Shown here piece after piece: positions 1-9,034 of a stretch of DNA of 64,000 bases. Made by a program: the position numbers and the translations under genes. The stretch is taken from the NCBI GenBank assembly GCA_052148715.1, contig JBKQHQ010000246.1, forward strand, positions 47,926 to 111,925, given 5' to 3'. Origin of the DNA: JBKQHQ01 sp052148715. GTDB taxonomy: Bacteria; Pseudomonadota; Alphaproteobacteria; Rhizobiales; Xanthobacteraceae. Numbering within the stretch: position 1 is the stretch's first letter; every line of letters starts with the position of its first letter. The notes under the pieces are model-generated. The model searched no databases, had not been told where the DNA came from, and saw nothing but the letters and a program-made list of their open reading frames with translations.

Positions 1-36
1 GAGACCCAAAAAAACTCAGGCGAACGGAGTTGGCTC

Positions 37-573
37 ATGTCGGATTCTTGCGTGGGGGAACTGACGCTGGCGGGGAACGAGAGGTGGTTTCTTGTTCACA
101 CCCTGCCAAGAAGCGAGTCTCGGGCTCAGTTGCACCTTGGGGCGCAGGGTTTCAGAACGCATCTTCCGCAGATCCTAAAGACCGTCCGCCACGCCCGACA
201 GCTCAGAACGGTCCGCGCGCCGCTCTTCCCCCGGTATCTCTTTGTCATCCTGGACATCGGGCGCGACCGCTGGCTGTCGGTGCGGAGCACGGTTGGGGTA
301 TCAAGTCTGTTTATCTGCGATGGCCGGCCGGTCTCTGTTCCTGCCGGGATTGTTGAAGCGCTTGTCGAACACAGCAACGAAGCCAGTCTGACGCTCTGGG
401 ATGCCGGGTTGCGTAGCGGGCAACGGGTCCGCATCCTGACCGGACCGTTCGCTGAATTCGTCGGGACCCTCGATCGGCTCGACGAGACCGGACGTGTGCG
501 CGTCCTGCTGGACATGATGGGAAGCGCGGTGCCTGTCGCGCTGTGCCGTTCGGCGCTCGCGCCGGCGGCCTAG
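37..573 (+). CDS. NusG-paralogue transcription antiterminator (RfaH-like)
   Basis: This 178-residue protein has the two-domain layout of specialised NusG paralogues. An NGN domain spans about residues 16-113 (it opens RWFLVHTLPR and includes LFPRYLFV, as in RfaH). A KOW domain follows at about 128-171 (SGQRVRILTGPF). Family members bind RNA polymerase at the beta' clamp and let it read through long operons, often after recruitment by an ops element in the leader. An ops-like element lies 71 bp downstream, in front of a long polysaccharide operon, so a cis-acting antiterminator of this locus is likely. The housekeeping NusG is ruled out by context: no secE or ribosomal protein genes are nearby. 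The RfaH-like role is inference; membership of the NusG family is strong. Confidence 0.85.
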   Translation: MSDSCVGELTLAGNERWFLVHTLPRSESRAQLHLGAQGFRTHLPQILKTVRHARQLRTVRAPLFPRYLFVILDIGRDRWLSVRSTVGVSSLFICDGRPVSVPAGIVEALVEHSNEASLTLWDAGLRSGQRVRILTGPFAEFVGTLDRLDETGRVRVLLDMMGSAVPVALCRSALAPAA

Positions 574-619
574 CATCCGCGGCGCGCTTTCGGGCGCGCT
601 GCTTTATCCGTGTTTGGTA

Positions 620-641
620 GCGGGTGAGGCGATTCACCCGC
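620..641 (+). promoter_or_regulatory. Leader hairpin upstream of ops-like element
   Basis: A perfect 8-bp inverted repeat (GCGGGTGA at 620-627, TCACCCGC at 634-641) with a 6-base loop lies between the NusG-paralogue gene and the first operon. A second GC-rich hairpin (GCGCGC at 582-587 and 594-599) precedes it. Neither has a clear U-tract, so they could be pause or attenuation structures rather than classical terminators. Their function is inferred only from position. Confidence 0.45.
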
Positions 642-643
642 AC

Positions 644-655
644 GGCGGTAGCGTG
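644..655 (+). promoter_or_regulatory. ops: ops-like element (RfaH recruitment site)
   Basis: The bases GGCGGTAGCGTG match the core of the enterobacterial ops/JUMPstart element exactly. The element can also fold: GCGGT at 645-649 pairs with ACCGC at 657-661, consistent with the non-template-strand hairpin RfaH reads in E. coli. It lies 71 bp after the NusG-paralogue gene and 17 bp before the first gene of a long polysaccharide operon, where such a site would act. A chance 12-base match in 64 kb is unlikely. Whether this alphaproteobacterial paralogue reads the same sequence is not known. Confidence 0.65.
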
Positions 656-672
656 CACCGCACAGGGCGCTC

Positions 673-1575
673 ATGAATCTTGCAAAGATCCGCTATGCTC
701 GGTTCAATTCGTCATTGGCGCGCATCATTCTCACGCTGTTGTATCGGTCCGGCAGGCCGTACCGGCTTTGGTTCGGTCCGTTGCGCGGTTTGCGGATGTA
801 CTACCATCCCTCGATTAATTTTCATGCCATACTCGGCCTCTGGGAGGGTGAAACGTTTGCATTGTTGAATACGCTGTTTGTAAAAAATCGCCTTCTATCC
901 GCGGACAGTATCGTGGTTGATGTTGGCGGGAACATCGGATACTACACCATCTGGCTGTCCACCGTCGCTTTCGGCAGCGGTCACGTGTACTCCTTCGAAC
1001 CCAGTCTTGAGACCCTGCAATTTTTGCGGAACAACCTGAAAATCAACAATATCTCGAACGCTGAAGTGATCGAGTCGGCTTGTGGTGACCACATCGGGAC
1101 CACTGATTTTTTCATCGCGAGCCATCATCATTGTTCTTCCCTTCACGCCGATTGGGCCCGGGCCGGAGAAGCCGATGCCAGGAAAGTCACCGTCCCGATG
1201 ACGACGTTGGACGCTTTCTTTGCGCCGGAAACCGCGCGGCGCGCTCCGGATTTCATCAAAATTGATATCGAGGGGGGAGGCACGTACGCTCTTCCGGGCT
1301 GTCGGCGCCTCTTGCGGGACGTGCGACCTTTTCTTCTGATCGAGTCGCATATGCCCGACGAGGATCGGGCAATTTCAAACGTCCTGACCCAATTCGACTA
1401 TCGTGGATACCGGCTGAACGATGGAAAGTGGGTGCAAAAACCCCAAGCGACACATCCGGACCAAGAGGGGGTGTGGGGTACTTTGTTATTGACCCCACGG
1501 GAGCGCTACGCATCGGTAGCCGCCGCGCTTGAAAACCACGGACCAACGCGAAACGGCGCCTTCTCCGCGTGCTAG
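673..1575 (+). CDS. FkbM-family SAM methyltransferase
   Basis: The 300-residue protein carries the SAM-binding motif I VVDVGGNIGYYT (residues 81-92), the acidic FEP motif (108-110) and the FkbM hallmark FIKIDIEG (194-201). FkbM enzymes transfer a methyl group from SAM to a hydroxyl, usually on a sugar or polyketide. Here a sugar of the surface glycan is the likely acceptor. It is the first gene after the ops-like element, and its 3' end meets the following GT4 gene closely, so the two are probably co-transcribed. Family assignment is strong; the methylated position is unknown. Confidence 0.85.
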   Translation: MNLAKIRYARFNSSLARIILTLLYRSGRPYRLWFGPLRGLRMYYHPSINFHAILGLWEGETFALLNTLFVKNRLLSADSIVVDVGGNIGYYTIWLSTVAFGSGHVYSFEPSLETLQFLRNNLKINNISNAEVIESACGDHIGTTDFFIASHHHCSSLHADWARAGEADARKVTVPMTTLDAFFAPETARRAPDFIKIDIEGGGTYALPGCRRLLRDVRPFLLIESHMPDEDRAISNVLTQFDYRGYRLNDGKWVQKPQATHPDQEGVWGTLLLTPRERYASVAAALENHGPTRNGAFSAC

Positions 1576-1607
1576 CAAGTCCCGACGACGGCCGGCGGCG
1601 TGACCCG

Positions 1608-2885
1608 ATGGAACCGCGGAGCCTCCGCGGCGGACCGGCGAATGCGGCTGCCGACCGTGCGGAGGTTACCCGGATCGCGGTGCTCAACTCGCATCCGATC
1701 CAGTATTTCGCGCCGCTCTACGCTTATCTGAACGCGGCGCCTGATCTCGACGTCACCGCCCTTTACCTGTCGGATTTCTCCATTCGCGGCGGCAAGGATG
1801 CCGACTTCGGCCAGGAAGTTAAGTGGGACGTCGACCTGCTTGCCGGATACGAATCATTGTTCTTGGGCGACGCTGCTCATACGCGCGAGCCGGGAGGTTT
1901 CTGGTCGTTGGTGGCGCCGCAGGTCTGGGATGAATTGCGCTCCGGCCGATACGACGTGCTCTGGCTGCACGGACACAATTATGCCGCCAACCTTATCGCC
2001 CTGGGCGCTGCCAAGACCGCCGGGCTACCGGTACTGATGCGCGGCGAGACGCACCTGGGACTGCCGCGCGGTGGCATCAAGTCGGCTGTGCGGCGGCCGT
2101 TCATGGGGGCGCTCTATAAATCGTGCGATCGGCTCTTGGCCATCGGCTCGGCCAATGCCGCCTTCTACCGGGCCATGGGCGTGCCCGATCACAAGATTTT
2201 TCTCGTGCCCTATTCGGTCGACAATGAACGCTTCATGCGGGCCGCAAATTTGAGCGAGAGTCAGAAGGCGGATGTGCGAAAGCGATATGGTGTGCCGGCA
2301 GACAGGCTGGCGATTCTTTTCGCCGCGAAGTTTACGCCTCGCAAGCGACCAATCGATCTGCTCGCTGCGGCTCGGCGGCTCATGATAAAGACCGCGCGCC
2401 CGTTTACTGTGGTGATGGCCGGTTCCGGCGAGCTCGAGCCGGAACTGCGCACGTTCTGCGCTGAACATTCGCTGGAAGATGTGGTGTTCCCGGGCTTCAT
2501 CAATCAATCCGAGCTGCCCGGCCTCTATGCCGCGTGCGACGTTTTCGTGCTGCCGTCGGAGCACGAGCCCTGGGGGCTCACGGTGAATGAGGCCATGTGC
2601 GCCGGTCTTCCGGTCGTGGTCTCACGGGAGGTGGGCTGTGCGGTCGATTTGGTCGAGGACGGCGTGAACGGCTACACGCCGAAGGCCGGGGATGTCGAAG
2701 CCATTGCCACAGCGCTTGGCCGCCTGCTCGAGGATGAGGCGTTGCGGCGGCGGCAAGGCCGAGCGAGCTTTGCGCGGATCTCGCACTGGGGGTACCGCGA
2801 ATGCGCGGAGGGAATTCGGTCGGCGTTGGCCGGTTTGCCGCGCGCCGGCCGATCGAAGCAGACGCTGCGTGCCCAACCTCGTTGA
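1608..2885 (+). CDS. Glycosyltransferase family 4
   Basis: The protein is a GT-B-fold retaining glycosyltransferase of about 425 residues. The N-terminal domain begins RIAVLNSHPIQYFAPLY. The C-terminal nucleotide-sugar domain has the GT4 EX7E motif in EPWGLTVNEA (E320 and E328) followed by CAGLPVVVSREVG. I chose the ATG at 1608; a GTG at 1569 in the same frame would overlap the preceding methyltransferase gene, and the 13 extra residues show no family similarity. It probably adds one sugar during cytoplasmic assembly of the glycan. Donor and acceptor cannot be read from the sequence. Confidence 0.85.
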   Translation: MEPRSLRGGPANAAADRAEVTRIAVLNSHPIQYFAPLYAYLNAAPDLDVTALYLSDFSIRGGKDADFGQEVKWDVDLLAGYESLFLGDAAHTREPGGFWSLVAPQVWDELRSGRYDVLWLHGHNYAANLIALGAAKTAGLPVLMRGETHLGLPRGGIKSAVRRPFMGALYKSCDRLLAIGSANAAFYRAMGVPDHKIFLVPYSVDNERFMRAANLSESQKADVRKRYGVPADRLAILFAAKFTPRKRPIDLLAAARRLMIKTARPFTVVMAGSGELEPELRTFCAEHSLEDVVFPGFINQSELPGLYAACDVFVLPSEHEPWGLTVNEAMCAGLPVVVSREVGCAVDLVEDGVNGYTPKAGDVEAIATALGRLLEDEALRRRQGRASFARISHWGYRECAEGIRSALAGLPRAGRSKQTLRAQPR

Positions 2886-2906
2886 GATCAGTCAGAGACC
2901 CATTTG

Positions 2907-4736
2907 ATGTGTGGCGTCGCCGGCATCTACGCCTATCACTATGCCGCCAACCCGGTTGATCGCGCCGAGCTGCGGCGCATTCGCGATCATATGGCGGCAC
3001 GGGGCCCCGATGGGCTTGGCGAATGGTATTCGTCGGATGAGCGCGTGGGCCTGGGACACCGCCGGCTGGCGATCATCGACCTGTCGGAGCGCGGCGCCCA
3101 GCCGATGACGAGCGTCGACGGCAAACTCGTCATCACCTTCAACGGCGACATCTATAACTACCGAGAATTGCGCGCGGCCCTCGAAGCAAGGGGGCGCACG
3201 TTTCGCACGCAGACAGATACGGAGGTCCTGCTGCACCTTTACGCGGAAAAAGGTGAAGCGATGGTCAACGATCTCCGGGGGATGTTTGCCTTCGGCCTTT
3301 GGGACGCGGCCAAGGGGGCGCTGCTGCTGGCTCGGGACCCATACGGCATCAAGCCGCTGTACTATGCCGACGACGGGTGGACTGTGCGCTTCGCGTCGCA
3401 AGTGAAGGCGTTGTTGGCCGGCGGCAAGGTGTCCCGCAGTCATGAGCCCGCCGGCTGGGTCGGATTTTGTCTGTTCGGCAGCGTTCCTGAGCCGTTTACG
3501 ACCTATCAGGAAATCCGGACTTTGGCGGCGGGATCCACGCTGTGGGTCGATCGGGTCGGCACTCGTGAGCCCAGGCAATATTTTTCCATCGCCAGCGAAT
3601 ATTGTCGTGCGGAAGCCGTGGGCTCGATTGCAAACGACCAGGATCTGCGGCTCCGCGTTCGCGACACGCTCCTTGACAGCGTGCGTCACCACCTCGTGGC
3701 CGACGTGCCGGTCGGAGCCTTTCTTTCCGGCGGTATCGATTCAGGCGCGCTGGTGGGTCTGATGCGTGATGCGGGACAGCAGGATATTCAGACGGTGACG
3801 TTGGGTTTCGAGGAGTTCCGCGGCACCCGCGAGGACGAGGCTCCCGACGCGGAGAGGATCGCCGCGCACTACGGTGCACGCCATGCCACTCGGTATGTGA
3901 CCGAGCGGGAGTTCAGGGACGACTTGCCCAAGATTCTTGATGCCATGGACCAGCCCACGATCGACGGCCTGAACACGTGGTTCGTCAGCAAGGCGGCGCG
4001 GGAACTGGGCCTCAAAGTGGCGATTTCCGGCGTCGGTGGCGATGAGCTCTTCGGCGGCTATCCGTCATTTCGCGACGTGCCTCGCTGCGTGCGGGCTTTG
4101 GCCGTTCCCGCGCGAATTCCGTGGCTGGGCGATCTGACGCGGCGGCTGCTGACCGGCCTCGATCAATTCTCTCATCTCATCAATCCGAAGGCAGCGGGTC
4201 TGTTGAAATATGGCGGGACCTATGCGGGGGCATATTTGTTACGCCGGGGCCTGTTCATGCCTTGGGAGCTTGAGGCGGTGTTGGGCCGAGACGTCGCGCG
4301 CTTCGGCTTGCGCCGCTTAAATCCGTTTCATGGCATCGAAGCCGCGTTGCGACCCGAGCCGAAGGCCGGCTTCGCCAAGCTTGCCGTGCTCGAGTCCTCG
4401 CTGTACATGCGCAATCAGCTGCTGCGCGACGCTGATTGGGCGAGCATGGCGCATTCGCTGGAGGTGCGCCTTCCGCTCGTCGACGTGAAGGTGCTGCGCT
4501 GTTTGACACTCGCCACGGCGAAACGCGTGCCCCAGTCGAAGCGACTGCTCGCGACTAGTCCGCGCGTTCCGCTTCCGCTCAAGCTCGCCGAACGGCCCAA
4601 GACCGGGTTTGGTACGCCGATTCAGACGTGGCTGCAGGGCGATAAGCGTTTTCAGCAGTGGCCGCACGTTCCTGCGCGTGCGATGGGGAAGGGTTCTTGG
4701 GCGAGGCGTTGGGCCTGCCAAATCGCGGAAATATGA
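2907..4736 (+). CDS. asnB: AsnB-type glutamine-dependent amidotransferase
   Basis: The start at 2907 gives MCGVAGIY, exposing Cys2 as the N-terminal nucleophile of a class II glutamine amidotransferase once Met1 is removed. An in-frame TTG lies directly upstream but would bury the cysteine. The synthetase domain has the ATP PP-loop SGGIDSGAL at about residues 273-281. At 609 residues it has the usual length of AsnB. Homologues inside polysaccharide loci are thought to amidate carboxylate sugars such as uronic acids rather than make asparagine, and the context favours that here. The next gene starts within its stop codon (ATGA), showing translational coupling. Confidence 0.85.
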   Translation: MCGVAGIYAYHYAANPVDRAELRRIRDHMAARGPDGLGEWYSSDERVGLGHRRLAIIDLSERGAQPMTSVDGKLVITFNGDIYNYRELRAALEARGRTFRTQTDTEVLLHLYAEKGEAMVNDLRGMFAFGLWDAAKGALLLARDPYGIKPLYYADDGWTVRFASQVKALLAGGKVSRSHEPAGWVGFCLFGSVPEPFTTYQEIRTLAAGSTLWVDRVGTREPRQYFSIASEYCRAEAVGSIANDQDLRLRVRDTLLDSVRHHLVADVPVGAFLSGGIDSGALVGLMRDAGQQDIQTVTLGFEEFRGTREDEAPDAERIAAHYGARHATRYVTEREFRDDLPKILDAMDQPTIDGLNTWFVSKAARELGLKVAISGVGGDELFGGYPSFRDVPRCVRALAVPARIPWLGDLTRRLLTGLDQFSHLINPKAAGLLKYGGTYAGAYLLRRGLFMPWELEAVLGRDVARFGLRRLNPFHGIEAALRPEPKAGFAKLAVLESSLYMRNQLLRDADWASMAHSLEVRLPLVDVKVLRCLTLATAKRVPQSKRLLATSPRVPLPLKLAERPKTGFGTPIQTWLQGDKRFQQWPHVPARAMGKGSWARRWACQIAEI

Positions 4737-5899
4737 GTGGCGGCACGGTGGCCCGGCATTCGTTGCGCGTTCTCGCGTTAGTCACCGACGCGTTCGGCGA
4801 GTTTGGCGGAATCGCGCAATACAACCGCGATTTCTTTTCCGCGCTTTCGGCATGCGAAGCGATCGGTGACGTGATCGTGCTGCCGCGCCGAACCGCCATT
4901 TCGCCGGGCGAGCTGCCTGCGCGCGTGCGGCAGCTTGGATCTGCGAAAGGCAGGCTCGCTTACGCGTGGGCCGCGCTCCGGGCCGCTCGAACGCACACGC
5001 CCATCGACGTCGTGTTCTGCGGTCACGTCTATATGGCGCCGTTGGCGGCGGGCATCGCCTCGCTTCTGCGCGCTCCGCTCTGGGTTCAAGTGCACGGGGT
5101 CGATGCCTGGGACCAACTATCCGGACTGACCCGGCGCTCGGTCGAAAAGGCGGTCCTGGTCACCTCGGTGAGCCGCTATACACGACGGCGCCTGCTCGAA
5201 TGGATCGACATCGACCCTGCTCGCGTGAAGGTTCTTCCGAATACGGTGGATCCGCAGTTTCGGCCCGGGCCAAAACCCGACTACTTGCTGGACCGTTATG
5301 ATCTGCGCGGAAAAAAAGTGCTCATGACCGTCTCCCGCCTGGCCAGCGCGGAGCGCTATAAGGGACACGATCGGGTGATCCGGATCTTGCCGCGGATCTT
5401 GCTCGATCATCCCGAAACGGTCTACCTCATCGTCGGTGACGGCGACGACCGGCCTCGACTCGAGGCGCTGGCAACGGAATGCGGTGTTGCGGATAGGGTT
5501 CGGTTCACGGGCCTCGTGCCGGCCGCGGAGATGTTCGATTATTTTCGGGTGGCCGATTCGCATGTGATGCCGAGTACGGGCGAGGGCTTCGGCATCGTTT
5601 TCCTTGAGGCCGTGGCGTCAGGGATCGACGTCATCGGCGGCAACAGCGACGGGAGCGTTGACGCGCTCGGCGACGGCGCGCTCGGCGCGGCGGTCGATCC
5701 CGACAACCCCGAGGAGCTGGCGGCTGCCATTCGCTCGTCACTCGATCACCCGGTCCGCGACAGCAGTCGGGTGGGGCGTTTCAGGCGCGAGCTCTTTGCG
5801 CAGCATCTCGAGGCGCTGGTGGATTCGACGCTGCCATGCTCCCGCGCGAGCGTCGCCAACGTGGGACTCGGTTATAGTTCGGCGAACGAAAACGCATGA
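4733..5899 (+). CDS. Glycosyltransferase family 4
   Basis: This is a 388-residue GT-B glycosyltransferase. Its N-terminal domain includes DAFGEFGGIAQYNRDFF, the typical glycine-rich donor loop. The C-terminal domain has VMTVSRL-type strand sequence, YLIVGDGDDRPRLEALA and the EX7E motif EGFGIVFLE (E284 and E292). The ATG overlaps the stop of the amidotransferase gene by four bases, which fixes the start against an upstream in-frame ATG at 4658. Its own stop overlaps the Wzm gene start in the same way, so it belongs to the first operon. Confidence 0.88.
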   Translation: MSGGTVARHSLRVLALVTDAFGEFGGIAQYNRDFFSALSACEAIGDVIVLPRRTAISPGELPARVRQLGSAKGRLAYAWAALRAARTHTPIDVVFCGHVYMAPLAAGIASLLRAPLWVQVHGVDAWDQLSGLTRRSVEKAVLVTSVSRYTRRRLLEWIDIDPARVKVLPNTVDPQFRPGPKPDYLLDRYDLRGKKVLMTVSRLASAERYKGHDRVIRILPRILLDHPETVYLIVGDGDDRPRLEALATECGVADRVRFTGLVPAAEMFDYFRVADSHVMPSTGEGFGIVFLEAVASGIDVIGGNSDGSVDALGDGALGAAVDPDNPEELAAAIRSSLDHPVRDSSRVGRFRRELFAQHLEALVDSTLPCSRASVANVGLGYSSANENA

Positions 5900-6837
5900 A
5901 TAACGATCAACGCAACGAGGCGTTGGCGGTGGGGGATCCGCCGCTTCCATCGGGCTATGGGAGAACAGATGGCCGCCCGCTTGCCGATTCGGCGGCCAAC
6001 GTTCCCGCGCCTGCGTCGTCGCAAGAGGTCATCATCGAGCCTGGTCGCCTTGAACGCCACTATTGGCGGGATCTGTGGCGGTATCGGGAGCTGTTCCGCG
6101 TGCTGGCTTGGCGCGACGTATCGGTCCGCTACAAGCAGACCGTCATCGGCGCGGCCTGGGCGCTTATTCGGCCGTTCCTGACCATGGTGGTCTTCACGAT
6201 CGTCTTCGGCAAGATCGCGGGGCTTCCGTCGCAAGGCGCTCCCTATGCGCTCCTGGTCTTCGCCGGCATGCTGCCGTGGACCTTTTTCTCCACGGCGCTC
6301 GCCGAAGCCTCCAACAGCCTGATCAGCAATGCCAACCTGATCAGCAAGGTCTACTTTCCGCGGCTGATCGTTCCCGCCGCGGCCGTGATGGTGAGCCTTG
6401 TCGACTTCTTCATCAGCCTGGTGATTCTGGTCGGGCTGATGGTTTGGTACCGTTACCCCCCGGGATGGCAGATTCTGCTGCTGCCGATTTTCGTCGCGAT
6501 TGCGTTCCTGGCGAGCCTCGGGCCTTCGCTGTGGATCACCGCGCTCAATGTCAAATATCGGGATTTTCGCTACGTCATCCCGTTCATCGTCCAGCTCGGG
6601 TTGTATGTGTCGCCAGTGGGATTCAGCTCGAGCGTCATACCGGGGCAATGGCGGCTGCTGTACTCCATCAACCCCGTCGTCGGCGCTATCGATGGATTCC
6701 GGTGGTGCATCCTGGGCGGCGAGAGCCAGCTGTATATGCCGGGCTTCTGGATGAGCATCGTCGTCACCGGCATCTTCCTGTGGCTTGGCGTCCGCCAGTT
6801 TAGAAAGATGGAAAAGAGCTTCGCGGATTTCATCTGA
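5896..6837 (+). CDS. wzm: ABC-2 type polysaccharide export permease (Wzm-like)
   Basis: The 313-residue protein has about 47 polar N-terminal residues, then the cytoplasmic amphipathic stretch HYWRDLWRYRELFRVLAWRD that is characteristic of Wzm/KpsM/TagG permeases. About six membrane segments follow (near 88-108, 116-134, 158-186, 192-215, 226-246, 284-300). It would form the channel of an ABC exporter that moves completed, lipid-linked glycan across the inner membrane. Its ATPase partner is not adjacent: a truncated copy lies 3.3 kb downstream and the only complete one 54 kb away. The start overlaps the preceding GT4 stop (ATGA). Confidence 0.9.
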   Translation: MNNDQRNEALAVGDPPLPSGYGRTDGRPLADSAANVPAPASSQEVIIEPGRLERHYWRDLWRYRELFRVLAWRDVSVRYKQTVIGAAWALIRPFLTMVVFTIVFGKIAGLPSQGAPYALLVFAGMLPWTFFSTALAEASNSLISNANLISKVYFPRLIVPAAAVMVSLVDFFISLVILVGLMVWYRYPPGWQILLLPIFVAIAFLASLGPSLWITALNVKYRDFRYVIPFIVQLGLYVSPVGFSSSVIPGQWRLLYSINPVVGAIDGFRWCILGGESQLYMPGFWMSIVVTGIFLWLGVRQFRKMEKSFADFI

Positions 6838-6884
6838 ATCTCCGCAGCCTTGATAACGTACCGGCAAAGAGTGAACACTGGTCC

Positions 6885-7385
6885 TTGATGTGCGAGGTAT
6901 CGGAATCGCTCCATAAGCGAGTTGATCAGGCCGGCCTGGCAGAGGATGTCATTCAGGGCGCTCGGAACGCAAGGCTAGTCGACATGAACGATGACATCAT
7001 CTCCGTTTGGACGTCTCGCGCCAAGTACGGATATCCGACGCCGAGCTTGCATCGCGATGAAGCGCTGGAAGCCATCATTATGGCGTCCTACCGAGCGTTT
7101 TCCGGAAACGACACGGCCCGATTGTCGAAGACGGCGGAAAATATCAAGGATATCTGTCGGATAAACGAAATCTTTGCTGAGCGTTATCCCGAATTCTCCA
7201 CGGTTACCGCCCGGGCCGGAGTTTCCGGAATGTGGCCGGCGGCCGGGCATGAGAAGGGGCGGATTATACGGACGATATGCGTTCACGAGGCAGCGCTAGC
7301 AAAGCGGAAAAGTGTTTTTTGCCTCCCATGTCATTTGAAACGAACCAGGCAACGGACTGATCGTAGGCGAGAGGGGCGGCTGTGA
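6885..7385 (+). pseudogene. Relic of a GT2 C-terminal region
   Basis: This frame encodes 166 residues with no domain of its own. The stretch from about 7085 to 7240 (ASYR, then TAENIKDICRINEIFAERYP) closely matches the C-terminal part of the intact GT2 at 61702-62760 (ASYR, then TAEGIGDICRLNELFAQLYP). The N-terminal GT-A domain is missing and the ends are unrelated to it. It looks like the remains of a second copy of that gene. The stop overlaps the GTG start of the next gene, so it may still be translated and couple ribosomes into the downstream GT2. Confidence 0.6.
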
Positions 7386-8389
7386 TCGAAGCGTCGGTAG
7401 TGATCTGCTCTCATAACCCTCGTCAGGATTATCTTGGAAGAGCACTCAAAGCTTTGAGTCACCAAACGTTACCCGTCAGCCAATGGGAACTCATACTCGT
7501 TGACAACGCCTCCGGCAGCCCCTTGGAGAGGGCATGGGACATCACTTGGCATCCGCAAGGCGGTCACATTCGTGAAGAACAAATTGGGCTGACCTATGCT
7601 CGACTGGCAGGCATTAGGCAGTCCCGAGGCGGGCTCATCATATTCGTCGACGACGATAATGTGCTTGATCCAAGCTACGTGGAGAGTGCGTGCTCCATCG
7701 CCAAGAGATTTCCGCAAATTGGGGCTTTCGGGGGTAGCTTGGTCGGCGAATTCGAGACGCCGATTCCGGAATGGACGCAGCCGTACCTGGAGGGTCTTTG
7801 CATTAGGCAAATCGCACGCGAGCGCTGGGCCAATGATTATTCCTGGTCCGACGCCGTGCCGTATGGCGCGGGCATGTGCGTTCGCAGAGCTGTGGCGCAC
7901 CGGTATTGCCAAGAGCTTGAAACGGCGGACTTGCGTAGGAAACTGGGCCGATCGGGAGCGAGGCTTAACTCCGCTGAGGATTTGGATTTGGCCTGGACTG
8001 CGATCGACCTCGGACTAGGAACGGGCCGTTTTCCCGAACTGAAGGTCGTTCATCTTATCCCGACTGAACGTCTAACGGAGGAATATATCGTTCGCTTGTA
8101 TGCCGGATTTGCGTACTCCAACACTATACTCCTGGGCGCTCGTGGACTGGGGAGTGCAGAGCCTCGGACGGAGTGGCGCAGTGCGCTTCGGCATTGGTTC
8201 GCGACCGTTAGATTGCGCGGCATAGCTCGTCGGGTTTATTTTGCCTCACGAGCGGCCAGAAAAGAAGCTTGGCGAGCACTTGCCGAAGGCGGCATGAGCG
8301 TCGAGGTCGGGGCGAGATATAGGCGAGGCCCAAGAACCTCCGCCTCGGCGCCGAAGCTACGTGGCGGGCAGATAGTGGAGGAACGTTGA
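7382..8389 (+). CDS. Glycosyltransferase family 2
   Basis: The 335-residue GT-A enzyme starts SVVICSHNPRQDYL and has the metal-binding acidic cluster IIFVDDDN (Asp90-92) and the later EDLDLAWTAIDLG motif that supplies the catalytic-base region. The GTG start overlaps the stop of the upstream relic (GTGA). It is the one intact member of a three-copy set in this window: a decayed copy follows directly, and another, with a nonsense and a frameshift mutation, lies at 48035. It transfers a sugar to the growing glycan; the linkage is unknown. Confidence 0.85.
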   Translation: MIEASVVICSHNPRQDYLGRALKALSHQTLPVSQWELILVDNASGSPLERAWDITWHPQGGHIREEQIGLTYARLAGIRQSRGGLIIFVDDDNVLDPSYVESACSIAKRFPQIGAFGGSLVGEFETPIPEWTQPYLEGLCIRQIARERWANDYSWSDAVPYGAGMCVRRAVAHRYCQELETADLRRKLGRSGARLNSAEDLDLAWTAIDLGLGTGRFPELKVVHLIPTERLTEEYIVRLYAGFAYSNTILLGARGLGSAEPRTEWRSALRHWFATVRLRGIARRVYFASRAARKEAWRALAEGGMSVEVGARYRRGPRTSASAPKLRGGQIVEER

Positions 8390-8559
8390 AGAGCAGAGCT
8401 ACGGGCCGCGGTCTGGTTCAGTTTGGTGTCGAAGCTTATTCAGAGAGCGCATCAGACGATGCTTACTCGTGCTTGAGACGGTAAAGTCGGGCGGCTGAAT
8501 TGCAGGCTTGACCGCCTCCGCCATTTTTCAACAGAAGCCGGTGTATCGCGATCATTCCA

Positions 8560-9005
8560 TGCTTGAAGGTTCGGTAATCATCTGCTCTTATAACGCTCGT
8601 AGGGATTATTTTCACAAAGTGCTCTGGGCGCTGGACAACGAAACTTTGCCGAGAAGCATTGGGAGCTTCTAGTGATGCTTCAGAGAAACGATTGGAGACG
8701 GAATGGGGTACCGGCCGGCGCCCGCAAGCTCGGCATATTCGGGAAGAGGGGCCTGTCAAGACCCACGTGCTCTTGACGGGCATTAGACAAGCCCGGGACT
8801 ACTCCTGGTTCGATGCGTTCATTACGGAGCGGGAGTGTGCATTCGCAGGATCGTCGCCAAGCGTTAATGCGCGGACGTGCAAAATGGCCTCTTGCGACGG
8901 AGCCTCGGCCCGATCGGAACGCGGCTCTCAAGTGCCAAGGACTTGGATCTGGCCTGGACGGCGATCGACGTCGGGGCTTGTGGCACCGGCCGTTTACGGC
9001 GGTTG
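8560..9005 (+). pseudogene. Decayed duplicate of the adjacent GT2 gene
   Basis: Translation in changing frames recovers the upstream GT2 in order. First comes EGSVIICSYNARRDYF (compare EASVVICSHNPRQDYL), then ETLPR, then WELLV after a frameshift. Next are ARHIREE and TGIRQAR, a jump to DYSWFDA, then YGAGVCIRRIVAKR, and finally AKDLDLAWTAIDVG with further frameshifts and a stop. About 66 codons between GIRQAR and DYSW are deleted. The 170 bp before it hold nothing recognisable. This is a clear, old tandem duplicate that cannot make enzyme. Confidence 0.8.
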
Positions 9006-9034
9006 CGTGGGAGCGGCGCGTGCAAATTAAAGCC

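Noticed and set aside
5872..6867. 331-residue open frame on the minus strand
   Set aside because: It is antisense to the Wzm permease; low-complexity, charged composition and no motifs.
8813..9034. N-terminal extension of the FkbM methyltransferase frame
   Set aside because: The extension is the GT2 relic read in a different frame; the methyltransferase begins at 9035.
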